A stretch of DNA of 64,000 nucleotides from Bradyrhizobium sp. Ghvi (lineage in GTDB: Bacteria > Pseudomonadota > Alphaproteobacteria > Rhizobiales > Xanthobacteraceae). The DNA is taken from NCBI RefSeq assembly GCF_900115265.1, contig NZ_FOVU01000009.1, positions 1-64,000 on the forward strand, written 5' to 3'. This document shows, piece after piece, positions 52,040 to 59,821 of this stretch. The notes beneath the pieces were generated by a model, which searched no databases, was not told the origin of the DNA, and saw only the letters and a program-made list of their open reading frames with translations. Made by a program: the position numbers and the translations under genes. The first letter of the stretch is position 1. Each line of letters begins with the position of its first letter.

Positions 52040-52222
52040 GCTCCTCGCGCATGATCGCGACATGGCCGCGCTGCGGATGGCGCGGCCTTTCTCGATCAGG
52101 GTCCTTGAGGTCGAGCGATGTGTGACGACGAACTAGCTGCCAACATCTTGTCGGCAGGCCAACTCACCTTCGTTGACAGGAGGGCTTGCAACGAGATCAG
52201 GCCTTGCTAAGCGTTCAACGTC

Positions 52223-52483
52223 CTAGCGCCGACGCGCGATCGCAACGCCGAAGAGGAAAGCGACGAACAGGCTGGCGAGGGGCGCTTCGCGTGTGATCGC
52301 CGCTACTGTCGCGAGCGGCCGTCCGGGCTTTCGCGCTTCGTCGATCGCGTAGGTGAGACGATCGACGGCGGCTCGCAGGCCACCTGCGACCTCACCGATG
52401 GTGTGGGAGACGTCGGTCGCTGCGTCGATGGCGCGTTCGGTCACGCCAGGCTGCGAGTTGGGCTGCGGTATGTCCGTGCTCAA
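52223..52483 (-). CDS. Small protein with C-terminal membrane helix
   Basis: An 86-residue protein: STDIPQPNSQPGVTERAIDAA, an amphipathic helix (VSHTIGEVAGGLRAAVDRLT) and a C-terminal hydrophobic helix (LASLFVAFLFGVAIARRR), a layout like DUF883 membrane-anchored proteins. The start is uncertain: TTG 52483 has GGAG eight bases upstream, and GTG 52522 would add 13 residues and reach the tandem duplication. Confidence 0.6.
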   Translation of the reverse strand: MSTDIPQPNSQPGVTERAIDAATDVSHTIGEVAGGLRAAVDRLTYAIDEARKPGRPLATVAAITREAPLASLFVAFLFGVAIARRR

Positions 52484-52521
52484 GCGCGATCTCCGGATTA
52501 GCGAAGCAACTGAGGCCGGCA

Positions 52522-52617
52522 CCTTTGGCTATCCGCGCGTGCGCTCATGTTGAACAGCGGGCCCGAAGGCCTTTGGCTATCCGCGACAGGCGCCGTCTTG
52601 AACGGCGGGTGCCGACC
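52522..52617. repeat. Imperfect 48-bp tandem duplication
   Basis: CCTTTGGCTATCCGCG occurs at 52522 and again at 52570, and both are followed about 20 bases later by TTGAACRGCGGG-like sequence, so a 48-base unit is present twice with changes. It lies between the small membrane protein gene and arginase. Confidence 0.55.
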
Positions 52618-52723
52618 TTGCAGTGGAAATGCGGCGCGCCGGATTTCGTTCCAGCCCCCCGTGAAACGACGGGTGCGAATCTCTGTTACGGTGGTGCAGC
52701 CTTTGCTGATTCAGGAGATTGCC

Positions 52724-53701
52724 GTGACCGATCGAACCATCGCGGATCGAGGCCGGCGCATCGCGCTGCTGGGCGCCCCCATCGACATGGGTGCTTCGCA
52801 GCGCGGTACCTTGATGGGGCCCGCGGCGCTGCGGACCGCCGGGCTTGCAACGCTGCTCGAAAGCCTGGATTTCGAAGTCGTGGATTACGGCGACCTGTCG
52901 GTGGCCGAAGTCAGCGATCTCGCCGACAGGCCGCCGGAGAAGGCCAATCATTACCGCGAAATCCAGCGCTGGACGCGCGTGCTGAGCCGTCGCGGCTATG
53001 AGATCGCGCAAACCGGTGCTCTGCCGATTTTCCTCGGCGGCGACCACACGCTGTCGATGGGATCGGTCAATGCGATGGCGCGGCATTGGCAGGAGCGGGG
53101 CCGCGAGTTGTTCGTGCTCTGGCTCGATGCCCATGCCGACTACAACACGCCGGAGACGACCATCACGGCCAATATGCACGGCATGTCGGCGGCGTTTCTG
53201 TGCGGCGAGGCAGGCCTCGATGGACTTCTGGGCGACGATGCGCGTGCGTCGATCGAGCCTGACAGGCTCGACCTGTTCGGCGCGCGATCAATCGACAAGC
53301 TCGAGAAGGAGCTGATGCGTGCACGTCGGATCAGGGTCGTCGACATGCGCCAGATCGACGAGTTCGGCGTCGCAGTCCTGATCCGGCGCGTCATCGAGCG
53401 CGTCAAGGCGAACAATGGCGTGCTGCATGTCAGCTTCGATGTCGATTTTCTCGATCCTTGCGTCGCGCCTGGCGTCGGCACTACCGTTCCGGGTGGCGCG
53501 ACCTATCGTGAGGCCCATCTGATCATGGAGTTGCTGCACGATTCCGGCGTGGTGGGATCGGTCGACATCGTCGAGCTCAATCCGTTCCTGGATGAGCGCG
53601 GTCGAACCGCGCGCACTGCGGTCGAACTGATCGGCAGCTTATTCGGCCAGCAGATCACCGATCGGCCGACACCCAGCAATGCGATCGCACCGGGGGAGTG
53701 A
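52724..53701 (+). CDS. rocF: Arginase
   Basis: A 325-residue binuclear manganese enzyme hydrolysing arginine to ornithine and urea. All metal motifs are present: FLGGDHTLSMGS, LWLDAHADYNTP (DAHAD) and VSFDVDFLDP, plus NMHGM and the C-terminal VDIVELNP. The GTG start at 52724 is set by AGGAG six bases upstream. It adds another urea-forming step to a window rich in urea-like nitrogen chemistry, but is not in an operon with those genes. Confidence 0.95.
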   Translation: MTDRTIADRGRRIALLGAPIDMGASQRGTLMGPAALRTAGLATLLESLDFEVVDYGDLSVAEVSDLADRPPEKANHYREIQRWTRVLSRRGYEIAQTGALPIFLGGDHTLSMGSVNAMARHWQERGRELFVLWLDAHADYNTPETTITANMHGMSAAFLCGEAGLDGLLGDDARASIEPDRLDLFGARSIDKLEKELMRARRIRVVDMRQIDEFGVAVLIRRVIERVKANNGVLHVSFDVDFLDPCVAPGVGTTVPGGATYREAHLIMELLHDSGVVGSVDIVELNPFLDERGRTARTAVELIGSLFGQQITDRPTPSNAIAPGE

Positions 53702-53948
53702 CGCCGGCCGTTTGTGCATTCCAAGCCACACGCCGGCGCGCTCGATGCGAACTCGCTTGCAGCCATCAAAATGCAAGATCGTGACGGGTTCGCGGGCGAT
53801 GCGCGGCCGGACGTGAAGATGACGGCGACTTCTCGTTTCGGTGCGGAACCTGGCTGCAGTTGAGGGGAACCGGAGGGGCCGAACGGAATTAACCCGCTGA
53901 TAGGAAAAAGCGGTCTCTTCGATGATTGATGGACGTTTCGCAAATTCC

Positions 53949-54200
53949 ATGTCTACGGCGCTCCGGCATCCCGGCGTGATTGCGCTGATTGTGGCAGGCG
54001 TGACGATTGCAGCGATGCTGATCGTCGACCACGGCCCCTGGAGTCGCGCCAAGACCCAGCCGGCGCACGTTGCGATGTACGCAACCACGGGTGAAGCAGC
54101 ACGTGCGGCTGGCGCCGTCGTGCTCCCGACTGAGCCGAAGTCGCCAATCGAGCCAGCGCGGCCGAAGACGTCTCCCGCCATCAATCCTGTGACGCCATAG
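53949..54200 (+). CDS. Small inner-membrane protein
   Basis: An 83-residue protein with one N-terminal helix (VIALIVAGVTIAAMLIV) and a Pro/Ala/Lys-rich outer tail (VVLPTEPKSPIEPARPKTSP). ATG 53949 is chosen; ATG 53922 would add nine residues. It converges with the enolase-type gene at six bases' distance. Confidence 0.65.
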   Translation: MSTALRHPGVIALIVAGVTIAAMLIVDHGPWSRAKTQPAHVAMYATTGEAARAAGAVVLPTEPKSPIEPARPKTSPAINPVTP

Positions 54201-54206
54201 GCTCCG

Positions 54207-55421
54207 TCAGCTCTTGCGGCCGTAATTCAAGAGCCCGCCGCTCGTTTTTGCCGGGTGGGAGCGAAGGGCCTCCTCGTTCGGCTCGGTACCCCAGCCGGGA
54301 CGGTCTGGAATGAGCAGATGGCCGTTCACGATCTCCGGTTCATGGGTGAACAGCTCGCGGTCCCAGGCGAGACGGTCGATGTCGATCTCCATGATGCGCA
54401 GGTTCGGCACCGCCGCGCAGAAATGCGCGTTCATCATCGAGCAGAGATGGCCATAGAAATTATGCGGTGCGACGTTGACCTCGAAGGCTTCGGCTGCCGA
54501 GGCGATCTTCATCGATTGCCACAGGCCGTTCCAGGGCGTGTCGATGATCGCCACGTCCATTGCCTGCTCGTGGAAATAGGGCAGGAATTCGCGCAGGCCC
54601 AACAGCGTCTCGCACGATGAGATCGGATGCGGGCTCTGCCTGCGGACATAGCCGAGCGCCTGCGGATTGAAGCTGTCGATCTCGACCCAGAACATGTCGA
54701 GATCGGCGATCTCGCGCAGGATCTTCAAATAGCCTTCGGTCTTGGCGTTGAAGTTGCAGTCGAGCAGGATATCGACATCAGGGCCTGCGCCATCGCGGAT
54801 CGCTTCCAGATGCATGCGCAGGTCACGCAGGATCTTGCGGTCGACATTGATCTCGGGCGCAAAGGGCGAGCCGAAGCCGGGCCGCCAGCCGGTCGGCTTG
54901 CCATCGTCGTAGGAGAAGATGTTGGTCTTGAGGGCAGTAAACTTCTTCTCGCGCACCTCCTGACCCATCGCCTTGACGCCGTCGAGGTTTTCGATCGCCG
55001 GCTTGTACCAGGCGGGGTGATTGATCCGCCATGTCGCACAATGAGACCAATAAACCCTGACACGGTCGCGGATCTTGCCGCCGAGAAGCTCGTAGCAGGG
55101 GACGCCGAGGCACTTCGCCTTGGCATCGAGCAATGCATTCTCGATCGCCCCGAGCGCCTGGGCAACCACACCACCTGCCGCCGGGCGGGTGGCTGCGAAC
55201 AATTCGGCATGGATGCGCTCGTGCTGGAAGACGTTCTGGCCGATCACGCGCCCCGAGAGCCGCTGGATCGCAGCTCCGACGCCGGGAGAGCCAAAACCCT
55301 CGTCAAACTCGCTCCAGCCGACGATGCCGTCTTCGGTCGTCAGCTTGACGAAGTGGTAGTTCCTCCAGCCGGCGTCGCAGGCGAACATCTCCAGACTTGT
55401 TGCTTTTGATGATTTTGCCAT
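54207..55421 (-). CDS. Enolase-superfamily protein (mandelate racemase/muconate lactonising type)
   Basis: A 404-residue sugar-acid dehydratase or cycloisomerase-like enzyme. Metal ligands are visible as DILLDCNFN (Asp), MFWVEIDSF (Glu) and SSCETLLG (Glu). The catalytic His is in APHNFYGHL. The second-strand base motif reads ALKTN, so the second Lys of the usual K-x-K is Asn. The start is at 55421 after GGGGAG. The specific acid sugar cannot be told. Confidence 0.9.
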   Translation of the reverse strand: MAKSSKATSLEMFACDAGWRNYHFVKLTTEDGIVGWSEFDEGFGSPGVGAAIQRLSGRVIGQNVFQHERIHAELFAATRPAAGGVVAQALGAIENALLDAKAKCLGVPCYELLGGKIRDRVRVYWSHCATWRINHPAWYKPAIENLDGVKAMGQEVREKKFTALKTNIFSYDDGKPTGWRPGFGSPFAPEINVDRKILRDLRMHLEAIRDGAGPDVDILLDCNFNAKTEGYLKILREIADLDMFWVEIDSFNPQALGYVRRQSPHPISSCETLLGLREFLPYFHEQAMDVAIIDTPWNGLWQSMKIASAAEAFEVNVAPHNFYGHLCSMMNAHFCAAVPNLRIMEIDIDRLAWDRELFTHEPEIVNGHLLIPDRPGWGTEPNEEALRSHPAKTSGGLLNYGRKS

Positions 55422-55667
55422 GTCGCTCCCCTGTCGGCCCACGGCGCTTATTGATTTGTTTCCCGATCGCAAGCCTGGGCCCAGCCACAATTGTTAGGCT
55501 AACGACTGCGTAGCGTGAAGCCCGCAAACGTTTGGGCAGGCATCGATTTTTGGCTGTGCCGCCGAAGGCTCCGCAGAAGTCCGGGGATCATGATGTTTCT
55601 TGGGATCGTCCCGAAATCGCGCCAGGCCCAGACGTTTTTGGCCACAATCGGAACCGATCCTCCGCGC

Positions 55668-55778
55668 ATGAAATTCATGGCAATCGTTTGGATTCTGGCG
55701 CTGCTCACGATGAGCGGGGCTGCCATTTCCGATCAGATTCTGACGGCCGATCAGCACGTCGCGCAAGGGGTGGAGTAG
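55668..55778 (+). CDS. Possible 36-residue secreted peptide
   Basis: MKFMAIVWILALLTMSGAAIS is a plausible signal sequence, followed by DQILTADQHVAQGVE. No strong ribosome binding site. A longer open frame from 55515 exists but looks non-coding. Reported with low confidence. Confidence 0.3.
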   Translation: MKFMAIVWILALLTMSGAAISDQILTADQHVAQGVE

Positions 55779-55817
55779 CGCGGCGGGCGAGGGCGCTTTG
55801 TCTTTGGGGAGACGACG

Positions 55818-55919
55818 ATGCCTTCAGTAGATCAGTTCTTGCGGTTCATCAGCGTGCCCGCCGTGTTCGCGGCCTTCATCATCGCCTCGCAGATATCGGC
55901 GGCGCTGTCGCCGGTTTAG
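55818..55919 (+). CDS. Possible 33-residue hydrophobic peptide
   Basis: ATG with GGGGAG six bases upstream; the peptide MPSVDQFLRFISVPAVFAAF ends SALSPV and is one hydrophobic helix. Its stop overlaps that of the convergent Nramp gene by four bases. Small size limits confidence. Confidence 0.35.
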   Translation: MPSVDQFLRFISVPAVFAAFIIASQISAALSPV

Positions 55920-57355
55920 CCGAATACCGACGAGCCGAGCAAAGCGAGCACGGCCAGCGCCATCAGCGCAGTGCCGAGCCAACCGAGCACGATCAGCCAT
56001 TGGCGGGCCCTGAAGCGGCCCATGATGGCGCGGCTCGAGACGATCAACATCATCATCACCATGATCGGAACGGCCACGACACCGTTGAGCACCGCGCTCC
56101 ACACCAGCATGTGGATGGAATCGATCCCGGTGAAGCCGAGCCCGAAGCCGATGATGGTTGCGGCAGCGATGATAGTGTAGAAGCCGACTGCCTTCTCGGG
56201 CTTCGCCTCCAGCGTCGCGCGCCAGCCAAAGATCTCCGCGACACCGTAAGCCGCCGACCCCGCCAGCACCGGGATTGCCAGAAGGCCCGTGCCGATGATG
56301 CCGAGGGCGAACAGCGCGAAGGTGAAGTCGCCCGCGAGCGGCCGCAGCGCCTCGGCCGCTTGCGTCGCCGAACTGATGTTGGTGATGCCGTTGGCATTCA
56401 GCACTGAGGCCGTGGTCAGGATGATGAAGAACGCGATGCCGTTCGACAGCAGCATGCCGGAGGTCGTATCGACCCTGATGCGCGTGAGTTCGGGATCGGC
56501 GCCGCGCTTGCTCTCGTCGCGCAGCGGCTTGTCGCGCCTGCCGAGGTTCATTTCCTCGACTTCCTGGGAGGCCTGCCAGAAGAAGAGATAAGGGCTGATC
56601 GTGGTACCGAGCACCGCGACCACCATCATGAAATAGTCGGCGCTGATGTCAGCCTTCGGCCACACCGCCGCGAGCAGCGCAGTGCTCCACGGAATCTTCA
56701 CGGTGAAGGCGGTCGCGACATAGGCAAACAGCGTCAATGTCAGGAATTTCAGCACCGGTGAGTAGCGGCGATAGGGTAGGAAGACCTGGAGCAGGGTCGA
56801 GCCGGCCGCGAAGATCAGTGCATGCTCGTGGTTGAGCCCGCCGATGACCAGTGAGAGTGCCTCCGCCATCGCGGCGATGTCGGCGGCGATGTTGAAAGTG
56901 TTCGCGACAACGAGCAGCGTCACCAGCCCCAGCACCAGCCATCGGGGCGCGAGCTCCATCACATTGGCGGCCAGCCCTTTGCCGGTGACCCGGCCGATCT
57001 GTGCACTGACGAGCTGAATCGCAATCATGAACGGCGTGGTCAGGAACACCGTCCAGAGCAGCCCGTAGCCGAACTGCGCCCCGGCCTGGGAATAGGTCGC
57101 GATGCCCGAGGGATCGTCGTCGGCCGCGCCCGTGATCAGGCCCGGCCCGAGCCGCCGCAACAGCGTCGATGCCGGCTCGGTGGGCGCAGCGACGCCGTCG
57201 CGCTTGGAGGCTTCAGGTTTGGATCGGTTCGACAGGGCTGGCCTTCGGGAAATTGTGAATTGAAGGCTTAAGCCTGAACATGGCCGGAAAGTTCCCAAGG
57301 CGAGGCCAGTGGCGGAGGCGCTTCGGAACGGCTCGCGCGATGCTGGCGTTCTCAA
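55916..57355 (-). CDS. Nramp-family metal transporter with altered metal-site motifs
   Basis: A protein of up to 479 residues with about eleven membrane helices. In helix 1 the canonical DPGN metal motif is DPSG (GAADDDPSGIATYSQAG), and in helix 6 the MPH motif is replaced (TTISPYLFFWQAS), so the transported ion may differ from manganese or iron. The C-terminal half shows usual family features (YGVAEIFGW). The N-terminal start is uncertain: residues before about 45 look non-coding, and the real start may be a later rare codon. Confidence 0.88.
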   Translation of the reverse strand: MRTPASREPFRSASATGLALGTFRPCSGLSLQFTISRRPALSNRSKPEASKRDGVAAPTEPASTLLRRLGPGLITGAADDDPSGIATYSQAGAQFGYGLLWTVFLTTPFMIAIQLVSAQIGRVTGKGLAANVMELAPRWLVLGLVTLLVVANTFNIAADIAAMAEALSLVIGGLNHEHALIFAAGSTLLQVFLPYRRYSPVLKFLTLTLFAYVATAFTVKIPWSTALLAAVWPKADISADYFMMVVAVLGTTISPYLFFWQASQEVEEMNLGRRDKPLRDESKRGADPELTRIRVDTTSGMLLSNGIAFFIILTTASVLNANGITNISSATQAAEALRPLAGDFTFALFALGIIGTGLLAIPVLAGSAAYGVAEIFGWRATLEAKPEKAVGFYTIIAAATIIGFGLGFTGIDSIHMLVWSAVLNGVVAVPIMVMMMLIVSSRAIMGRFRARQWLIVLGWLGTALMALAVLALLGSSVFG

Positions 57356-57375
57356 GCCGTGAGGAGGACGCCACG

Positions 57376-57549
57376 ATGGACCATCTGACGAAGCGCGAAC
57401 AACCGGACCGCAGCAAGATCAACATGAACGAGGCCTGGGAGGTCAAATACTGGACCCACGAGCTCGGTGTTTCCAGGGAGGAGCTGCAACAGGCTGTCGA
57501 CAAGGTCGGCAATTCGGCGGCGGCTGTTCGCAAACAGCTGGCGATGTGA
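57376..57549 (+). CDS. DUF3606 protein
   Basis: A 57-residue protein: MDHLTKREQPDRSKINMNEAW, EVKYWTHELGVSREELQQAVDKVGNSAAAVRKQL. This is the DUF3606 pattern, a small helical domain of unknown role found in many proteobacteria. GAGGAGG lies upstream. It is divergent from the Nramp gene; the long Nramp frame starts only 20 bases away. Confidence 0.9.
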   Translation: MDHLTKREQPDRSKINMNEAWEVKYWTHELGVSREELQQAVDKVGNSAAAVRKQLAM

Positions 57550-57599
57550 GCTGGCGATGCCATCTCGGTGCCGGTCGCGCTCGCCGCGTCTTGTGCGTC

Positions 57600-57785
57600 C
57601 TATTTGACGCTGACGAACATGCCCCAGGCCGCCGCGAGCGCGGCGCCGGTGAAGACGATCGCCGGGCTGTCGCAGAAGGCGCCGCCATAACTGCACACGT
57701 CGGAGCCGAACGAGCCAAGCTCGTGATGGCCCGCCGAATAGAACAGTCCCGAAAGCCCGAGCAGTGCGGCGGCGACGTAATACAT
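57600..57785 (-). CDS. Small membrane protein
   Basis: A 61-residue protein with two hydrophobic helices (YYVAAALLGLSGLFY and IVFTGAALAAAWGMFVS) around a polar loop with two Cys (SDVCSYGGAFCDSP), which might form a disulfide. No named family, but the type recurs in Bradyrhizobium. Confidence 0.7.
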   Translation of the reverse strand: MYYVAAALLGLSGLFYSAGHHELGSFGSDVCSYGGAFCDSPAIVFTGAALAAAWGMFVSVK

Positions 57786-58004
57786 TGGCTCTCTCGCGTG
57801 AAGACGGACATGTACCAGCATGGGGCGGAGAGATTTCATTCCGCCGAATCCGATGGGGTGCGTTCGATTAAAGTTTGATCCGATCTGCTCGATCGCCTGC
57901 TTGCGAGCCGCCATGACGAAACAGCTTTGAAACAGTCCTGAAACCAGATCGTCCTGAACTCGCACGCCGTTGGAACCGACCAACGGAGCGAAAAGGAGAC
58001 AATC

Positions 58005-58109
58005 ATGATCCAGATCGGTTCGAAGGAAGAAGTCGCGTTGCTGCTGGCACTGTTCGGGACGCATACCCAAGCCGTCCGGAAGCCGAAGCCGAGATCGCAG
58101 CAAGGCTGA
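58005..58109 (+). CDS. 34-residue peptide gene with strong ribosome binding site
   Basis: AAAAGGAGACAATC precedes the ATG. The peptide MIQIGSKEEVALLLALFGTH ends KPKPRSQQG. It ends ten bases before the next gene on the same strand, which has a weaker site, so it might act as a leader or be a small protein of its own. Confidence 0.5.
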   Translation: MIQIGSKEEVALLLALFGTHTQAVRKPKPRSQQG

Positions 58110-58119
58110 GAGACCAACC

Positions 58120-58368
58120 ATGGCGGGTTTGGCCGATTGCCTGAGCTTTCTGCGCTTGCTGATCGCGAGAGGGGATCCGAAAGGTATCCCGCTGGCGATG
58201 GGCGCCATCGACGACTATCTGGCGATGGCGCCGGTCAGCGCGCGCAGCCGCGGCTTGCGCGTGCTCCAGCAGGACGCGCTCGAGCTGCATGTCGCCTCAG
58301 TCGGCGTGCAGCGCTCATTCGCCGAGACAGTGGACGCCTACATCGAGCGGAAGCTGGCCCAGGAGTGA
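58120..58368 (+). CDS. Small helical protein
   Basis: An 82-residue protein (MAGLADCLSFLRLLIARGDP) predicted all-helical: AMGAIDDYLAMAPVSARSRGLRVLQQDALEL and RSFAETVDAYIERKLAQE. No family. It is probably co-transcribed with the 34-residue ORF. Confidence 0.65.
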   Translation: MAGLADCLSFLRLLIARGDPKGIPLAMGAIDDYLAMAPVSARSRGLRVLQQDALELHVASVGVQRSFAETVDAYIERKLAQE

Positions 58369-58476
58369 GGCGCTCAGGCTCGTTTTTCAGTTTTTCAAAC
58401 AGCTGGCATCTGTCTTGCTAAATCACGTCTCAATCCCCACCAGGCCCATCGGGCCGTTTCAGATTGAGGCGATCAC

Positions 58477-58734
58477 ATGCCGTCACCGTCCCGTTTCGAA
58501 GCGACCGCGTCCTTGCAGCTCCACGCTTTGATCTCCGACCTTAACTGGCGGATCCAGATGCTGGAGAGCGACATTGCCGAGGAAGAGCGCAAGGCCGGCA
58601 ATGCCGATCCCGGCAGCCCCACCTATCCCATGCTGGCGTTGACCTTGCGTGGGCGCCGCGACAATCTGCGGACCTCGGTCGCCTTGCTGGAAGCTCAGGT
58701 CGAGCGAGGGGCGGTGGTGTCGCGAGCAGCGTAG
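58477..58734 (+). CDS. Small coiled-coil protein
   Basis: An 85-residue protein with a helix-loop-helix: LQLHALISDLNWRIQMLESDIAEEERKAG, a Pro/Gly linker (NADPGSPTYPM), LRGRRDNLRTSVALLEAQVERG. Likely a two-helix coiled coil; function unknown. Confidence 0.65.
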   Translation: MPSPSRFEATASLQLHALISDLNWRIQMLESDIAEEERKAGNADPGSPTYPMLALTLRGRRDNLRTSVALLEAQVERGAVVSRAA

Positions 58735-58759
58735 TCGCGCACTCGCTCTCGCGGGGCCG

Positions 58760-58951
58760 TCAGGCTTCGGGCGGCCGTGCGCTCTTCAACAAGCCGATCT
58801 TCCGGCCGAGCTGCCAGACCTCGACGTCGCCGCGGCGCACGAACTGCTGCGCATGAGCGAGGGCGGACGTATCGGACGGCGCCTCGAACGCTTCGGCGGA
58901 GCGGAAGACGCCGTTTTCTCCGACCAGATAGGCGCGATATTGCTGCGTCAT
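58760..58951 (-). CDS. Small hypothetical protein
   Basis: A 63-residue protein: MTQQYRAYLVGENGVFRSAE, DTSALAHAQQFVRRGDVEVWQLGRKIGLLK. The beta-helix-beta layout with DVEVWQLGRKIG recurs in rhizobial hypothetical proteins. It overlaps the upstream gene by an ATGA. Confidence 0.75.
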   Translation of the reverse strand: MTQQYRAYLVGENGVFRSAEAFEAPSDTSALAHAQQFVRRGDVEVWQLGRKIGLLKSARPPEA

Positions 58952-59148
58952 GTCGGCGCCCTCAGGCCGGGCGAATGCAGCCAGGCGTCGATCTGCATCG
59001 CCAGCTCGTCCTGCCGGGCGCGGCGCAGCAGTATCTCGCGGCGGCGTCCCGGCGCGAGCGCGCGCGCCTGCTCACGCAATTGCGCGGCTTCCTCCTCGAG
59101 CCGTTGGTGAAGTGTCTTGGTCTGCTTGAAACGACGCCGCTTCAACAT
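58948..59148 (-). CDS. Small basic coiled-coil protein
   Basis: A 66-residue protein (MLKRRRFKQTKTLHQRLEEE) with a long Arg/Glu/Ala helix and RARQDELAMQIDAWLHSPGLR. It starts at 59148 behind GGGAG and is coupled by ATGA overlap to the following gene. Confidence 0.7.
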   Translation of the reverse strand: MLKRRRFKQTKTLHQRLEEEAAQLREQARALAPGRRREILLRRARQDELAMQIDAWLHSPGLRAPT

Positions 59149-59491
59149 GGACCTGCTCCCTTTGTTCGAGGAGGGCGGGAGCGCAACTGGCGTTCTCATC
59201 ACCGATGAATGCCGCGGGCCTTGCGGTGACGGTTAAGTGTACTACTCGTCTCGAAGAGAGTCTTCATCATTTGATATGTCGGCGCAGAAATTTCCGCGGT
59301 CTTTTCAATGAGATGGTTGCGCTTCCTGAGCCGCTTACTCACTTTGCGCACCGGGGCTTGTCTAAAGTTCACTATTGAACAAAGGTGCCTTCAGCTAGTT
59401 TATCTTCCATCACCGGCCAAGGCTCTGTCCGTAGGCGTCGGTGGCTGAGAGACCGAGCGTGCTCCCGCCTGCAAAGTCAGGGAGCATGTCC
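59149..59491. other. A/T-richer intergenic region with a 14-base palindrome
   Basis: 340 bases without a gene. It holds GTTCA-CTAT-TGAAC at 59367-59380, a perfect five-base inverted repeat that could be an operator for the gene at 59492. Confidence 0.35.
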
Positions 59492-59677
59492 ATGCCGGAC
59501 GATCGCACGCCGATCCGTCGCGTCCACAATGAAGCATCCGCAATCGCCCAACAGAACGCGCACATGCGCGAGCAGATCGCAAAGGCGCTCGAGCTCTTGA
59601 AGGCGGCAGTGCCGGACACGTTTCTCGGCCGCAGGACGTACGAGCCGTTTCCCAGCGAGGGTGACGAGGAGTGCTGA
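59492..59677 (+). CDS. Small hypothetical protein
   Basis: A 61-residue protein: MPDDRTPIRRVHNEASAIAQQ, helix NAHMREQIAKALELLKAAVP, then TFLGRRTYEPFPSEGDEEC. The Met at 59492 is chosen because GGGAG is seven bases upstream. Confidence 0.6.
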   Translation: MPDDRTPIRRVHNEASAIAQQNAHMREQIAKALELLKAAVPDTFLGRRTYEPFPSEGDEEC

Positions 59678-59821
59678 CGGCGACCGTCGCCGGGTTAGGA
59701 ACTCCCGTCCCGAAGCCGAATTTGTCAGACGGCCGGTCTGCCGCCGATTGACTGGCCTGGAATGACGGCCCCGGCGCGCGTGCCCCCCGTCTGCGCCGGG
59801 GCCGTTGTCGTGACGATCCCT

